DNA of 64,000 nucleotides from the NCBI RefSeq assembly GCF_900108345.1, contig NZ_FNVV01000013.1:1214944-1278943 (forward strand). Direction: 5' to 3'. The translations under genes and the position numbers were made by a program. Origin of the DNA: Bacteroides ndongoniae. GTDB taxonomy: Bacteria; Bacteroidota; Bacteroidia; Bacteroidales; Bacteroidaceae. Below, in pieces: positions 36,829-49,442 of the stretch; position 1 is the first letter of the stretch, and each line of letters starts with the position of its first letter. The notes beneath the pieces were generated by a model. It searched no databases, was not told where the DNA came from, and saw only the letters and a program-made list of their open reading frames with translations.

Positions 36829-38358
<1,530 letters not shown>

Positions 38359-38483
38359 CTGGAGTGACGTCCGAAAGATGAAGTTCGGATGGTTCTCTTA
38401 CCGTTCTCTTGTACCTGCGTGATTGTTTTTACGATATTGCGAGAAAAGTAGAAGCCGAGCCGAAAGGCGAGGGTTAGACTGAC

Positions 38484-38557
38484 AGTCCTATAGCTCAGTT
38501 GGTTAGAGCGCTACACTGATAATGTAGAGGTCGGCAGTTCAACTCTGCCTGGGACTA
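38484..38557 (+). tRNA. tRNA-Ile (GAT)
   Basis: Acceptor AGTCCTA/TGGGACT, anticodon loop CTGATAA (GAT), discriminator A. Standard 16S-23S spacer tRNA. Confidence 0.97.
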
Positions 38558-38571
38558 CCTGAAGATATACT

Positions 38572-38645
38572 GGGGGATTAGCTCAGCTGGCTAGAGCACC
38601 TGCTTTGCAAGCAGGGGGTCAACGGTTCGAATCCGTTATTCTCCA
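38572..38645 (+). tRNA. tRNA-Ala (TGC)
   Basis: Acceptor GGGGGAT/ATTCTCC (with two G-T pairs), anticodon loop TTTGCAA (TGC), discriminator A. Lies 14 nt after tRNA-Ile. Confidence 0.97.
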
Positions 38646-38782
38646 CTTATGTGATGGGATGCCTGAATTTTGATTCTTCATTCATAATTCTTCATTCTTC
38701 ATTCACGACGATCTATGACATGATGTACAAAATGAAAGTAAAAGTTGAAAGCTGAAAGTATATATCGACTGCTGTGTCGATA

Positions 38783-41665
<2,883 letters not shown>

Positions 41666-41746
41666 GGTCTCAAAGAGGATACAGGATAGTCGTTATATAC
41701 GTTCAGAATTGATGGTTTTACTTTCAGACATCATGTCGACCTTATT

Positions 41747-41855
<109 letters not shown>

Positions 41856-41862
41856 TTAGTAG

Positions 41863-41896
41863 AAGCCCCTTCGGAGAGTTCCGGAGGGGCTTTTTT
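41863..41896 (+). terminator. rRNA operon terminator
   Basis: AAGCCCCTTCGG and CCGGAGGGGCTT form a 12-bp stem with one mismatch, 6-nt loop, then six Ts. Confidence 0.93.
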
Positions 41897-42036
41897 GTTT
41901 TCCCTCCGCATGCACGCAGAATTCTTTTTTTCCCCTCAGGCACGGATGCCACGGAAAGACACGGGGAAGGCCGCGACTGAAAACAATAGATACAGCTTAC
42001 TATTTTTTGAATTGTGCTTTCCAAATGCGCCGACTA

Positions 42037-42151
42037 TGCTGTTCCAGTGCACTGCTTACTGCACTGTTAGTGCACCAACTGTTGCACTGCGAGTGCACTG
42101 ACTACTGCACTGTGAGTGCAATAACTGGTGCACTCACTGGGGATAACTGGG
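42037..42151. repeat. Five 23-bp tandem repeats with TGCACT..AGTGCA palindromes
   Basis: Units start at 42060, 42083, 42106 and 42129 with a degenerate one at 42037; exact 23-bp period. Units 2 to 4 each carry TGCACTGnnAGTGCA. The 570-bp gap between the rRNA operon and the DedA gene otherwise contains only terminators at each end. Confidence 0.92.
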
Positions 42152-42354
42152 GAGTTTTAGAAGGATAGTAGGCATTCATTTCTTTCTTTTCAGATCTCTT
42201 TCTCCCTTCAGAAAGCAGGTTGTCAAAAGGATAACTGATGCCTTGTCGTTCCTTTAGTTAACGGCTACTCTTATCCGATAAATTGTGGCTTGGAAAATGA
42301 AGGACTCATAGTTGTTTGTTTAGGGGATTGAGATAAGAGCTGACTGCGTAATAT

Positions 42355-42405
42355 AAAAGAACGGGAGAAAATAGAGCTTTTAACTATATTTTCTCCCGTT
42401 CTTTT
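42355..42405. terminator. Terminator after the DedA gene
   Basis: Perfect 19-bp stem AAAAGAACGGGAGAAAATA with its complement (42387-42405), 13-nt loop, T and A runs at either side; works for the minus-strand DedA gene and for transcription from the rRNA side. Confidence 0.88.
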
Positions 42406-42425
42406 GATGAATTCTTGTGATGTCG

Positions 42426-43079
42426 TTATTTCTTCTGGCTCTTCTTTTTCAGTCCTTTGTAAGCAATGAAGGCTATTGCCAGAATAGCCAATGCCAGAAT
42501 GCAATATCCTATTTCATGGCTGTATTTGGTTGCCATGACATAAACATCGTTGGTGGTTTTCAGATCTGTGAAGCGGTATATCAGGTATCCTAATGTCGCC
42601 AATATTGCGTTCCAGATTCCGGCTCCCAAGGTAGTGTAGAGCAGGAATGGTCCCATTTTCATTCCGGCCAGTCCGGCGGGGATACTGATAAGCTGGCGTA
42701 CAGCCGGTATCAATCGTCCGAAGAAAGTAGAGGCTGCACCGTGCTTGCGGAAATATTCTTCGGCATGGCGTACCTTTTCTTCATCAATCAGGCACATGTG
42801 TCCAAAACGGCTGTTGGCAAATTTATAGACGATAGGACGTCCAAGCCATTTTGCCAGGTAGTAATTGACCAATGCTCCCAAGTCGGCTCCTATGGTTGCA
42901 AAGACTACGACCAGGATTATGTTCATACTATCGTCTGCCATGGCTTTCCATGCAGCCGGTGGCACTACTGCTTCAGAAGGGAAAGGTATAAACGAACTTT
43001 CGATAGCCATAAAAATAGTGACTACCCAATAATTCAGGTTTTCCAGTACCCATTTGAGAAGTTCTGCTACTGATTCCAT
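42426..43079 (-). CDS. DedA-family membrane protein
   Basis: 217 residues with about five hydrophobic segments. Family signatures: ESSFIPFPSEAVVPPAAW (~27-44), GRLIPAVRQLISIPAGLAGM (~130-149) containing the essential Arg, and GAGIWNAILATLGYLIY. DedA proteins are half-transporters, with several members shown to flip polyprenyl phosphate or phospholipids. Lysine-rich C-terminus (KGLKKKSQKK). Lies 27 bp after the TPR gene on the same strand. Confidence 0.92.
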   Translation of the reverse strand: MESVAELLKWVLENLNYWVVTIFMAIESSFIPFPSEAVVPPAAWKAMADDSMNIILVVVFATIGADLGALVNYYLAKWLGRPIVYKFANSRFGHMCLIDEEKVRHAEEYFRKHGAASTFFGRLIPAVRQLISIPAGLAGMKMGPFLLYTTLGAGIWNAILATLGYLIYRFTDLKTTNDVYVMATKYSHEIGYCILALAILAIAFIAYKGLKKKSQKK

Positions 43080-43105
43080 TTTTTCTTCTACTTGGTTTTA
43101 ACGAT

Positions 43106-44521
43106 TTATTTCAGTGATTCAAAAATATCTTTCATGATTTTAGCCATTTCTTCCCGTTCTTCTCCGTTCATCATCTGCTGCAATTCTTTTAACTCATCTT
43201 GGCTGATGGGTTTCTTACAAAGCTGGTTGTACTTCATAAAATTCTCTTTATCATGCAATATCAGATAAATGGAGGTTAGTCTTTCGTTGATACCTTCGTA
43301 ATCGGGAGCATCTTTTTTGACGTGTTCGAAGGCTACTCGTGCATATTCTATCTGATTGATTTCCATACAGATGAGTCCTATTTCGTTCCAAGTCTCCGGA
43401 TAGGGGGCGATTTTCAGCGCCCTGGCCCATTGCTTGATTCCCTGTTCGGGATTTCCATCTTCCATATAAATTCGGCCGGATATCAGATAGTTCTCCACAT
43501 CATTCGGATCGGTTCCTATGGCTTTGCGGCTATATTGGTAAGCTTTCTCTTTTTCCCCCATTTTGAAGAGGCAGAGGGCAGCATTGGAATACAGCATGGC
43601 AAGTGGAATTGTCTTTTCCTCGTAACTGTCTATGGCAGCTTTAAGATAGTGATAGGCTTGCTCCCATTCATTTTGGCTGATATGTCCCATGGCAATGAAG
43701 GTATAGACAAAGTCATGAGTCAGCACTTGCAGTTCTTCGGCTTTCCGGTAGCTTTCCAAGGCTTTCTTGTCGTTTCCAAGCTGGTAGAACGAATGTCCTT
43801 TGACTACGTATGCTTCGGCAAATTCGTCGTCGGATATGATGGCATAGTCGCAGGCATCGATAGCCTTGTCGTACTGTTGTTGCTCGAAATAACATCGTGC
43901 CAAGCCAAACCAATAAGGGGCAGAATAGGGATTTTTGTCTATCAGTTTATTGTAGTATACGGCTGCTTCGTCGAACTTGCGCTCTCCATACAGGCAGTCG
44001 GCCACTACAGCCAAATAGGCTTCATCTTCATCATAAAGTCCCTTTCCTATCTCTAGCCATTGTGAGGCCTTCTGCGAATACCCCATGTCATTGTAGAGGT
44101 AAGCTACCTCAATAATGTTGGCCAGTTCCTCTTTGTCTTTAATGGTGTTGATCAGCTTTTCAGCTTCTTCCAGTTTACCTTCGCCCATCAGTATGTTGGC
44201 CTTCAGTATTTTTACCTCGGAAGAAAAATCGTCGGTGATTCTTTCGACTATTTCTTTGGCCTTTCCACGACGTTGAGTGTCCAGGAACAGGTAAGCCCGC
44301 TCCACCAACAACGCAGTGTTGTTGGGGTGCAGGCTCAGTCCATATTCAGTGGTTTCCAGAGCTGTCTGAAATTTATTCCGCATGGCATACCAGTCCGCCA
44401 AGTCCGCCAGGTCGTCCGCATCCATATAGATTGGCATTCTTTCCCTTTGGGCTTTTTCGTATTGTTCTGCCAGTTCGTACAATTCTTTGTCTCTTCCAGA
44501 CAGTAGGTTTTTTCTGTTCAT
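43106..44521 (-). CDS. Tetratricopeptide repeat protein
   Basis: 471 residues with no signal peptide; at least eight TPR units from ~35 to ~420 (for example ALLVERAYLFLDTQRRGKAK, AVYYNKLIDKNPYSAPYWFG, AYQYSRKAIGTDPNDVENYL). Likely a protein-interaction scaffold in the cytoplasm; partner unknown. The ATG at 44521 is chosen over a TTG one codon upstream. Twenty-five bp after glnS, same strand, so an operon glnS-TPR-DedA is likely. Confidence 0.88.
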   Translation of the reverse strand: MNRKNLLSGRDKELYELAEQYEKAQRERMPIYMDADDLADLADWYAMRNKFQTALETTEYGLSLHPNNTALLVERAYLFLDTQRRGKAKEIVERITDDFSSEVKILKANILMGEGKLEEAEKLINTIKDKEELANIIEVAYLYNDMGYSQKASQWLEIGKGLYDEDEAYLAVVADCLYGERKFDEAAVYYNKLIDKNPYSAPYWFGLARCYFEQQQYDKAIDACDYAIISDDEFAEAYVVKGHSFYQLGNDKKALESYRKAEELQVLTHDFVYTFIAMGHISQNEWEQAYHYLKAAIDSYEEKTIPLAMLYSNAALCLFKMGEKEKAYQYSRKAIGTDPNDVENYLISGRIYMEDGNPEQGIKQWARALKIAPYPETWNEIGLICMEINQIEYARVAFEHVKKDAPDYEGINERLTSIYLILHDKENFMKYNQLCKKPISQDELKELQQMMNGEEREEMAKIMKDIFESLK

Positions 44522-44545
44522 CAATAGTAATAACTCCTTTTTGAT

Positions 44546-46285
44546 TTATTTGTTGATTTTTCCCCAAGTATCTTTCAGTCCTACAGTTCGGTTGAAGACC
44601 ATCTTCTCGGGAGTAGAGTCTTTGTCTACATTGAAGTAGCCGATACGTTGGAACTGCAGATAGGTAAGAGGCTTCATGCCGGCTGCAAACTTTTCGATGT
44701 AGCAGCAGGGCAATACCTGAAGCGAGTCGGGATTGATAATTTCCTTCATGGCGGTCAGTGCATCGCAGTTTTTAGCTTCGCGAATGGCAGCCAGTTCATC
44801 GCGTGGGTTCTCCACTTTCCACAGGCGGTCGTACAGACGAACCTCTGCTTCCAGACAGTGTGCACAGCTTACCCAGTGGAGTGTACCTTTTACTTTTCGG
44901 TTGGCACCCGGCATACCGCTTTTCGAGTCAGGATCGTATTCGCAATATACCTCTACCACTTCGCCGGCTTCGTTTTTCTTGCATCCGGTACATTTTACGA
45001 TATAGGCATTTTTCAGACGTACTTCCTGTCCGGGAGTCATGCGGAAATACTTTTTCGGAGCATCTTCCATGAAGTCTTCGCGTTCCATCCACAATTCGCG
45101 GCTGAATTCGATCATGTGACTGCCTTCTTCGGGATGTTCCGGATTGTTGATGGCTTCCAGTTCTTCTACCTGTCCTTCCGGATAGTTGGTGATAACCAGT
45201 TTTACCGGATTCAGTACAGCCGAAATGCGGGTTGCACGGTCGTTGAGGTCTTCGCGTACGGCACTTTCCAGCAATGCAAACTCGTTGAGTGCATCGTAGG
45301 TCGTGTAGCCAATCTTGTCAATGAACTTATGGATTGATTCCGGTGAGTAGCCACGACGGCGGAAACCGCAAATGGTCGGCATACGGGGATCGTCCCAACC
45401 GTTGACAAGTCCTTCTTTTACCAAGGTCAGCAAGTTACGCTTGCTCATGAGTGTATAACTCAGGTTCAGTTTGTTGAATTCGTACTGACGGGGACGGTTG
45501 TCTTCCAGATCTTTTCCTTCCTTCAGCCAGTCCACGAACAAGTCGTACAGCGGACGGTGTACCACAAACTCCAGTGTACAGAGCGAGTGGGTCACGCCTT
45601 CGAAGAAGTCGCTTTGACCGTGGGCGAAGTCGTACATCGGATATGCTTTCCATTTTGTTCCCGTACGGTGGTGCGGATGTTTTACGACGCGGTAAATGAT
45701 CGGGTCGCGGAAGTGCATATTGGGGTTAGCCATATCTATCTTGGCACGCAGCACCATGGCTCCTTCTTCTATTTCTCCATTGTTCATTTTCTGGAACAGT
45801 TCCAGATTTTCTTCAATGGGACGGTTGCGGTACGGACTTTCCACACCAGGTTGTGTAGGTGTACCTTTCTGGGCAGCAATCTCTTCGCTGGATTGTTCGT
45901 CGATGTATGCTTTTCCTTCTTTAATCAGCCGTATGGCAAAATCCCAAAGTTGCTGGAAGTAGTCGGAAGCATAATATTCGTTTCCCCACTGATATCCCAG
46001 CCACTTGATATCTTCCTTGATGGCTTCTACATATTCTACATCTTCTTTAGTCGGGTTGGTGTCGTCAAAGCGCAGGTTGCACACACCACCATGAGCAGCT
46101 GCAATGCCAAAATCGAGGCAAATTGCTTTAGCGTGTCCGATGTGAAGATAGCCGTTAGGCTCTGGCGGAAAACGTGTCTGTACTCTTCCTCCGTTTTTAC
46201 CTTCTTTCAAGTCGTTCTCTACTATCTGCTCAATGAAGTTCAAGCTTTTCTTTTCGCTTGTTTCTTCGCTTTTCATTTCTGCCAT
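44546..46285 (-). CDS. glnS: Glutaminyl-tRNA synthetase
   Basis: Charges tRNA-Gln with glutamine. 579 residues. HIGH motif in PPEPNGYLHIGHAKAICL (~41-58), LRFDDTNPTKE (~72-82), and the KMSKS equivalent LMSKRN (~273-278). The C-terminal anticodon-binding beta barrels (~345-579) are complete. The 24-residue charged N-terminal lead is short, without the long extension of yeast GlnRS. First gene of a probable three-gene operon. Confidence 0.97.
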   Translation of the reverse strand: MAEMKSEETSEKKSLNFIEQIVENDLKEGKNGGRVQTRFPPEPNGYLHIGHAKAICLDFGIAAAHGGVCNLRFDDTNPTKEDVEYVEAIKEDIKWLGYQWGNEYYASDYFQQLWDFAIRLIKEGKAYIDEQSSEEIAAQKGTPTQPGVESPYRNRPIEENLELFQKMNNGEIEEGAMVLRAKIDMANPNMHFRDPIIYRVVKHPHHRTGTKWKAYPMYDFAHGQSDFFEGVTHSLCTLEFVVHRPLYDLFVDWLKEGKDLEDNRPRQYEFNKLNLSYTLMSKRNLLTLVKEGLVNGWDDPRMPTICGFRRRGYSPESIHKFIDKIGYTTYDALNEFALLESAVREDLNDRATRISAVLNPVKLVITNYPEGQVEELEAINNPEHPEEGSHMIEFSRELWMEREDFMEDAPKKYFRMTPGQEVRLKNAYIVKCTGCKKNEAGEVVEVYCEYDPDSKSGMPGANRKVKGTLHWVSCAHCLEAEVRLYDRLWKVENPRDELAAIREAKNCDALTAMKEIINPDSLQVLPCCYIEKFAAGMKPLTYLQFQRIGYFNVDKDSTPEKMVFNRTVGLKDTWGKINK

Positions 46286-46492
46286 AATTGTATCTTTTCG
46301 TAGTTTTCACTATTTTCAACTTTGCAAAAATACGACTAATTTTTTGGTATATTGCTATTTTGCAGGAATTATATCCGTGCTTTTTTATGATTTCCTGAAG
46401 GGGGGAGCAGCATCAGTAGTCTATGAAGTGCCTGATGGTGTCGGGCTATTGTCATTTCCGGTTGTAAACGGTGGAAAAGTATCCAAGGGGGA

Positions 46493-46522
46493 TGTAACAG
46501 AAATGTAACACTTTTGTAACAG
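46493..46522 (+). promoter_or_regulatory. Candidate PHO box upstream of phoU
   Basis: Three direct repeats TGTAACA(G/C) start at 46493, 46504 and 46515, exactly 11 bp apart with A/T-rich 3-4 bp between, the spacing used by PhoB/PhoP response regulators. They lie about 42 bp before a TTTCTTTG box (46564-46571, one base off consensus), which suits an activator. The next gene is phoU, 286 bp further. The rest of the 522-bp gap has no ORF and only a weak hairpin near 46600. Confidence 0.65.
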
Positions 46523-46807
46523 ATCTTTCAAAATGCAGTCATATCCTCTTAACATCTGCTCTGTTTCTTTGCATATCCAATGTAATAGGCTTAACTTTCG
46601 CAAGTTTTGGTTTCACCGAAACTTACAAGAGTAAAGGGGGGGAGAAGAAGTGGCCGTTCTCCGGTGGAGTTTGGAAGTTAAAGGTCGGTAGAACAGGTTA
46701 CGACTGATTTCCGCACTATTGGCTTTGAATACTATAAATTCTTAGCTTCCAATGGAATATTGAAACAGAAACTTAAGTAAATCATCAATTATAAAAACAA
46801 AAAAGTT

Positions 46808-47494
46808 ATGGTAAAATTTATCGAATCGGAACTCGTCTTGCTGAAAAAGGAGATAGAGGAGATGTGGAATCTGGTGTACAACCAGCTTGACAGGGCAGGA
46901 GAAGCAGTACTTACTCTTGACCGCGAACTGGCACAGCAAGTGTTGGTCCGTGAACGTCGTGTCAATGCTTTGGAATTGAAAATAGATAGCGATGTCGAAG
47001 ATATCATTGCTTTGTACAATCCGGTAGCAATTGATTTGCGTTTTGTGCTGGCCATGCTTAAAATCAATACCAATCTGGAGCGGTTGGGCGATTTTGCAGA
47101 AGGTGTAGCACGTTTTGCCATTAATTGTAAGGAGCCAGCGTTGGATGCCGAACTGATCAAGAAACTTCGTTTGGAGGAAATGATCAAACAAGTACTTTCG
47201 ATGCTGGAACTGGCCAAAAAAGCTCTTCAGGAAGAAAGTCAGGAGTTGGCTACCTCTGTTTTTGCTAAAGACAACCTGCTGGATGAAATCAACGCCGAGG
47301 TGACGGCAATTCTGGCCGATTATATAGTGAAGCATCCCGAAAGTGCATTGACTTGTTTGAACCTCATCAGTGTGTTCCGCAAACTGGAACGTTCGGGCGA
47401 CCATATTACAAATATAGCCGAGGAAATTGTTTTCTTTATCGATGCGAAGGTATTAAAACATAGCGGACGCACGGATGAAAACTATCCCCGTTAA
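46808..47494 (+). CDS. phoU: Phosphate-specific transport system accessory protein PhoU
   Basis: Represses the PhoR/PhoB two-component system when phosphate is ample, acting between the Pst transporter and PhoR. 228 residues made of two PhoU helical repeats (~8-95 and ~115-205) with the metal-binding motifs ERLGDFAEGVA (~97) and ERSGDHITNIAEEI (~197-210). Unusually it stands alone, without pst genes beside it. The triple repeat upstream suggests it is itself under phosphate control. Confidence 0.96.
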   Translation: MVKFIESELVLLKKEIEEMWNLVYNQLDRAGEAVLTLDRELAQQVLVRERRVNALELKIDSDVEDIIALYNPVAIDLRFVLAMLKINTNLERLGDFAEGVARFAINCKEPALDAELIKKLRLEEMIKQVLSMLELAKKALQEESQELATSVFAKDNLLDEINAEVTAILADYIVKHPESALTCLNLISVFRKLERSGDHITNIAEEIVFFIDAKVLKHSGRTDENYPR

Positions 47495-47652
47495 TATAGG
47501 AAAGAAAACAGTTTTTTAGGATAATTTTAGTGTTTCAAGAAAAAAAATCTTATATTTGTTTCTTGAAAAAGGTGCGGATGTAGAAAATTGCTTTCAAATG
47601 ATAACAAATCCAAAAGTTTTTTCAAAAAGATGTTATAAGACATGTTTTTTAA

Positions 47653-47685
47653 TTTGGCTGGTATCTCGAAAAGCCGCTATATTTG
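47653..47685 (+). promoter_or_regulatory. Consensus promoter without a coding gene
   Basis: TTTG (47653-47656), 21-bp spacer, TATATTTG (47678-47685). It points to a start near 47692, directly before a short untranslated segment that ends at the terminator 47749-47779. An earlier TATATTTG (47551-47558) lies inside an inverted repeat TTTCAAGAAA/TTTCTTGAAA. Confidence 0.72.
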
Positions 47686-47691
47686 CATCGT

Positions 47692-47780
47692 TATCCTGAA
47701 AACAATCTTTTTACCTTAAAAAAAAACTAATACCTATTGAAAACTGAAAAAGGTGGCTTTGTGAAAAGCTGCCTTTTTTG
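47692..47780 (+). ncRNA. Candidate small RNA of about 90 nt
   Basis: Bounded by the consensus promoter at 47653-47685 and an intrinsic terminator. No ATG-initiated frame of useful length lies in it; the middle is A-rich (a run of nine As). It could instead be an attenuator leader for ribE, which begins 167 bp further on the same strand. Confidence 0.45.
47749..47779 (+). terminator. Terminator of the candidate small RNA
   Basis: AAAGGTGGCTTT and AAAGCTGCCTTT form a 12-bp stem with two G-T pairs, 4-nt loop, and six Ts. Confidence 0.85.
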
Positions 47781-47947
47781 TTGCCCCTTCTTTTAGTCAG
47801 AAAAGAAAAAATGTCTATCTTCGCAAAGTATAAATCTTAATAATAATAGGTGAGTTTATCAGTTTGTAAGTTTGTGGGTTTTCGAGCTGAAACAAAATAA
47901 CTTATAGACTCATAAACCTAACCACCAAAGAATTAAATACTTAGTAT

Positions 47948-48547
47948 ATGTTTTCCGGAATCGTAGAAGAATGCGCCAAGTTGGTGGCGATGGTAAAAGA
48001 GCAGGAGAATGTGCATTTCACTTTCACATGCTCTTTTGTAAATGAGTTGAAGATTGACCAGAGTGTGTCTCACAACGGTGTATGCCTTACGGTAGTCAGC
48101 ATGACCGATGATACCTATACGGTAACAGCCATGAAGGAAACGCTGGACCGCTCCAACCTCGGTTTGTTGCAGGTAGGCGATGAAGTGAATGTAGAACGCA
48201 GCATGATGATGAACGGACGTTTGGACGGACATATCGTTCAGGGCCATGTCGATCAGACTGCTACCTGCATTGATGTTAAGGATGCTGAAGGCAGTTACTA
48301 TTTTACCTTCCGTTATGCCTTTGATAAGGAGATGGCGAAACGGGGCTATATCACTGTCGACAAAGGTTCGGTGACAGTAAACGGTGTCAGTCTGACGGTG
48401 TGCAACCCTACCGACGATACCTTCCAGGTTGCCATCATTCCTTATACATTCGAACATACCAACTTCCATGCCATCCGGGTAGGAAGCGTAGTCAATTTGG
48501 AGTTCGATATTATAGGAAAGTATATCAGCCGGATGATACAGTATTGA
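47948..48547 (+). CDS. ribE: Riboflavin synthase, alpha chain
   Basis: Dismutates two 6,7-dimethyl-8-ribityllumazine to riboflavin. 199 residues with two lumazine-binding repeats: the first begins MFSGIVEECAKL and contains HNGVCLTVV (~48), the second has VDKGSVTVNGVSLTVCNP (~137-154) and the C-terminal FEHTNFHAI. No FMN riboswitch is visible upstream. The nitroreductase gene follows after 85 bp. Confidence 0.96.
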   Translation: MFSGIVEECAKLVAMVKEQENVHFTFTCSFVNELKIDQSVSHNGVCLTVVSMTDDTYTVTAMKETLDRSNLGLLQVGDEVNVERSMMMNGRLDGHIVQGHVDQTATCIDVKDAEGSYYFTFRYAFDKEMAKRGYITVDKGSVTVNGVSLTVCNPTDDTFQVAIIPYTFEHTNFHAIRVGSVVNLEFDIIGKYISRMIQY

Positions 48548-48632
48548 GGCTTTACCCAGGAGGGGATTTCAAGATGAAAGCAGGTTGAGATTTACTATCA
48601 ACCCGAACTTGATAGGTGAAACCTAAATTTTA

Positions 48633-49190
48633 ATGATAGATATGTTTGCAGAGTCTGATTTTCTTCGCCTGGTCGAGGCGCGGCAGAGCGACCGTGCTTA
48701 CGATGTGTCACGTCCGGTGGAGCAGGAGAAGCTGGAACGCATATTGCAGGCGGCACGTCTTTCGCCGTCGGCCTGCAATGCGCAGCCGTGGAAGTTTGTC
48801 GTCGTTACCGATCCCGAGCTGGCCGCAGCAGTCGGAAAGGCTACCGCCGGACTGGGCATGAACAAGTTTGCCCGCAACGCACCGGTTCATATTCTGGTGG
48901 TGGAGGAATCCATGAATTTCACTTCCTTCCTAGGTGCCAGGATAAAAGATAAATATTTCCCGCTGATCGACATCGGCATTGCTGCCGCCCATATTGTGCT
49001 GGCAGCCGAGAGCGAAGGACTTGGGTCGTGCATTTTAGGCTGGTTCGACGAGAAAGAGATTAAGAAGCTGACCGATATTCCTTCAGGCAAACGGTTGCTG
49101 CTTGACATCACAATCGGATATCCCGTGAAAGAAAAACGACGGAAGTCGAGGAAACCGGCAGAAAAAGTCATCAGTTACAATCATTATTAA
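48633..49190 (+). CDS. Nitroreductase-family flavoprotein
   Basis: 185 residues. FMN-binding signature RQSDRAYD (~17-24) with LSPSACNAQPWKFVVV (~42-57), and GLGSCILGWFDEKEIKKL (~126-143) at the dimer face. Short variant of the family, ending in a lysine-rich segment. Likely uses NAD(P)H to reduce a quinone, nitro or enone substrate; substrate unknown. Position after ribE fits a flavin-linked unit, but this is only context. The start may be ATG 48633 or 48642. Confidence 0.9.
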   Translation: MIDMFAESDFLRLVEARQSDRAYDVSRPVEQEKLERILQAARLSPSACNAQPWKFVVVTDPELAAAVGKATAGLGMNKFARNAPVHILVVEESMNFTSFLGARIKDKYFPLIDIGIAAAHIVLAAESEGLGSCILGWFDEKEIKKLTDIPSGKRLLLDITIGYPVKEKRRKSRKPAEKVISYNHY

Positions 49191-49210
49191 AATGGGTATT
49201 ATAGCCCGAT

Positions 49211-49265
49211 TATTTCCCAGTTAGAGCAACATATCTCTCTGACTGGGATTTTTTTTCCTGACAGG
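49211..49265 (+). repeat. CCCAGTTAG inverted repeat element, copy 2; also terminator
   Basis: CCCAGTTAGAG (49216-49226) pairs with CTCTGACTGGG (49237-49247, one G-T) and is followed by a T-run to 49257; then CCTGACAGG. Resembles 2211-2265 over its whole length. It follows the nitroreductase stop by 20 bp and can end that transcript. Confidence 0.8.
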
Positions 49266-49274
49266 AGAAAAAAC

Positions 49275-49409
49275 AAGCCATACCGCATTGAGGCAGTATG
49301 GCTTGACAAACAAAACAAACAATCACACTTATCGCACTGATAAGTGCTGCCAGTTCCAGCTTCTCTAAGCCATGAACTGGCTTGCGCGTCACCTCACGGT
49401 GACTTTTTT
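49275..49409 (+). terminator. Row of four hairpins ending in a T-run
   Basis: After the repeat: AAGCCATAC/GTATGGCTT (49275-49304), CACTTATC/GATAAGTG (49326-49346), CCAGTTC/GAACTGG (49350-49380), and GTCACC/GGTGAC followed by TTTTTT (49388-49409). The last is a short intrinsic terminator on the plus strand. The row fills the gap between the convergent nitroreductase and pilus locus. Confidence 0.6.
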
Positions 49410-49442
49410 CTGTACCACTCTGTGCTCTCTGTGGTGAGCAAC

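Noticed and set aside
46233..46508. 91-codon frame over the start of glnS and the following gap
   Set aside because: Begins inside glnS on the other strand, no ribosome site or promoter; the gap is better explained as a control region for phoU.
47781..47947. FMN riboswitch before ribE
   Set aside because: None of the conserved RFN segments is present in this gap.
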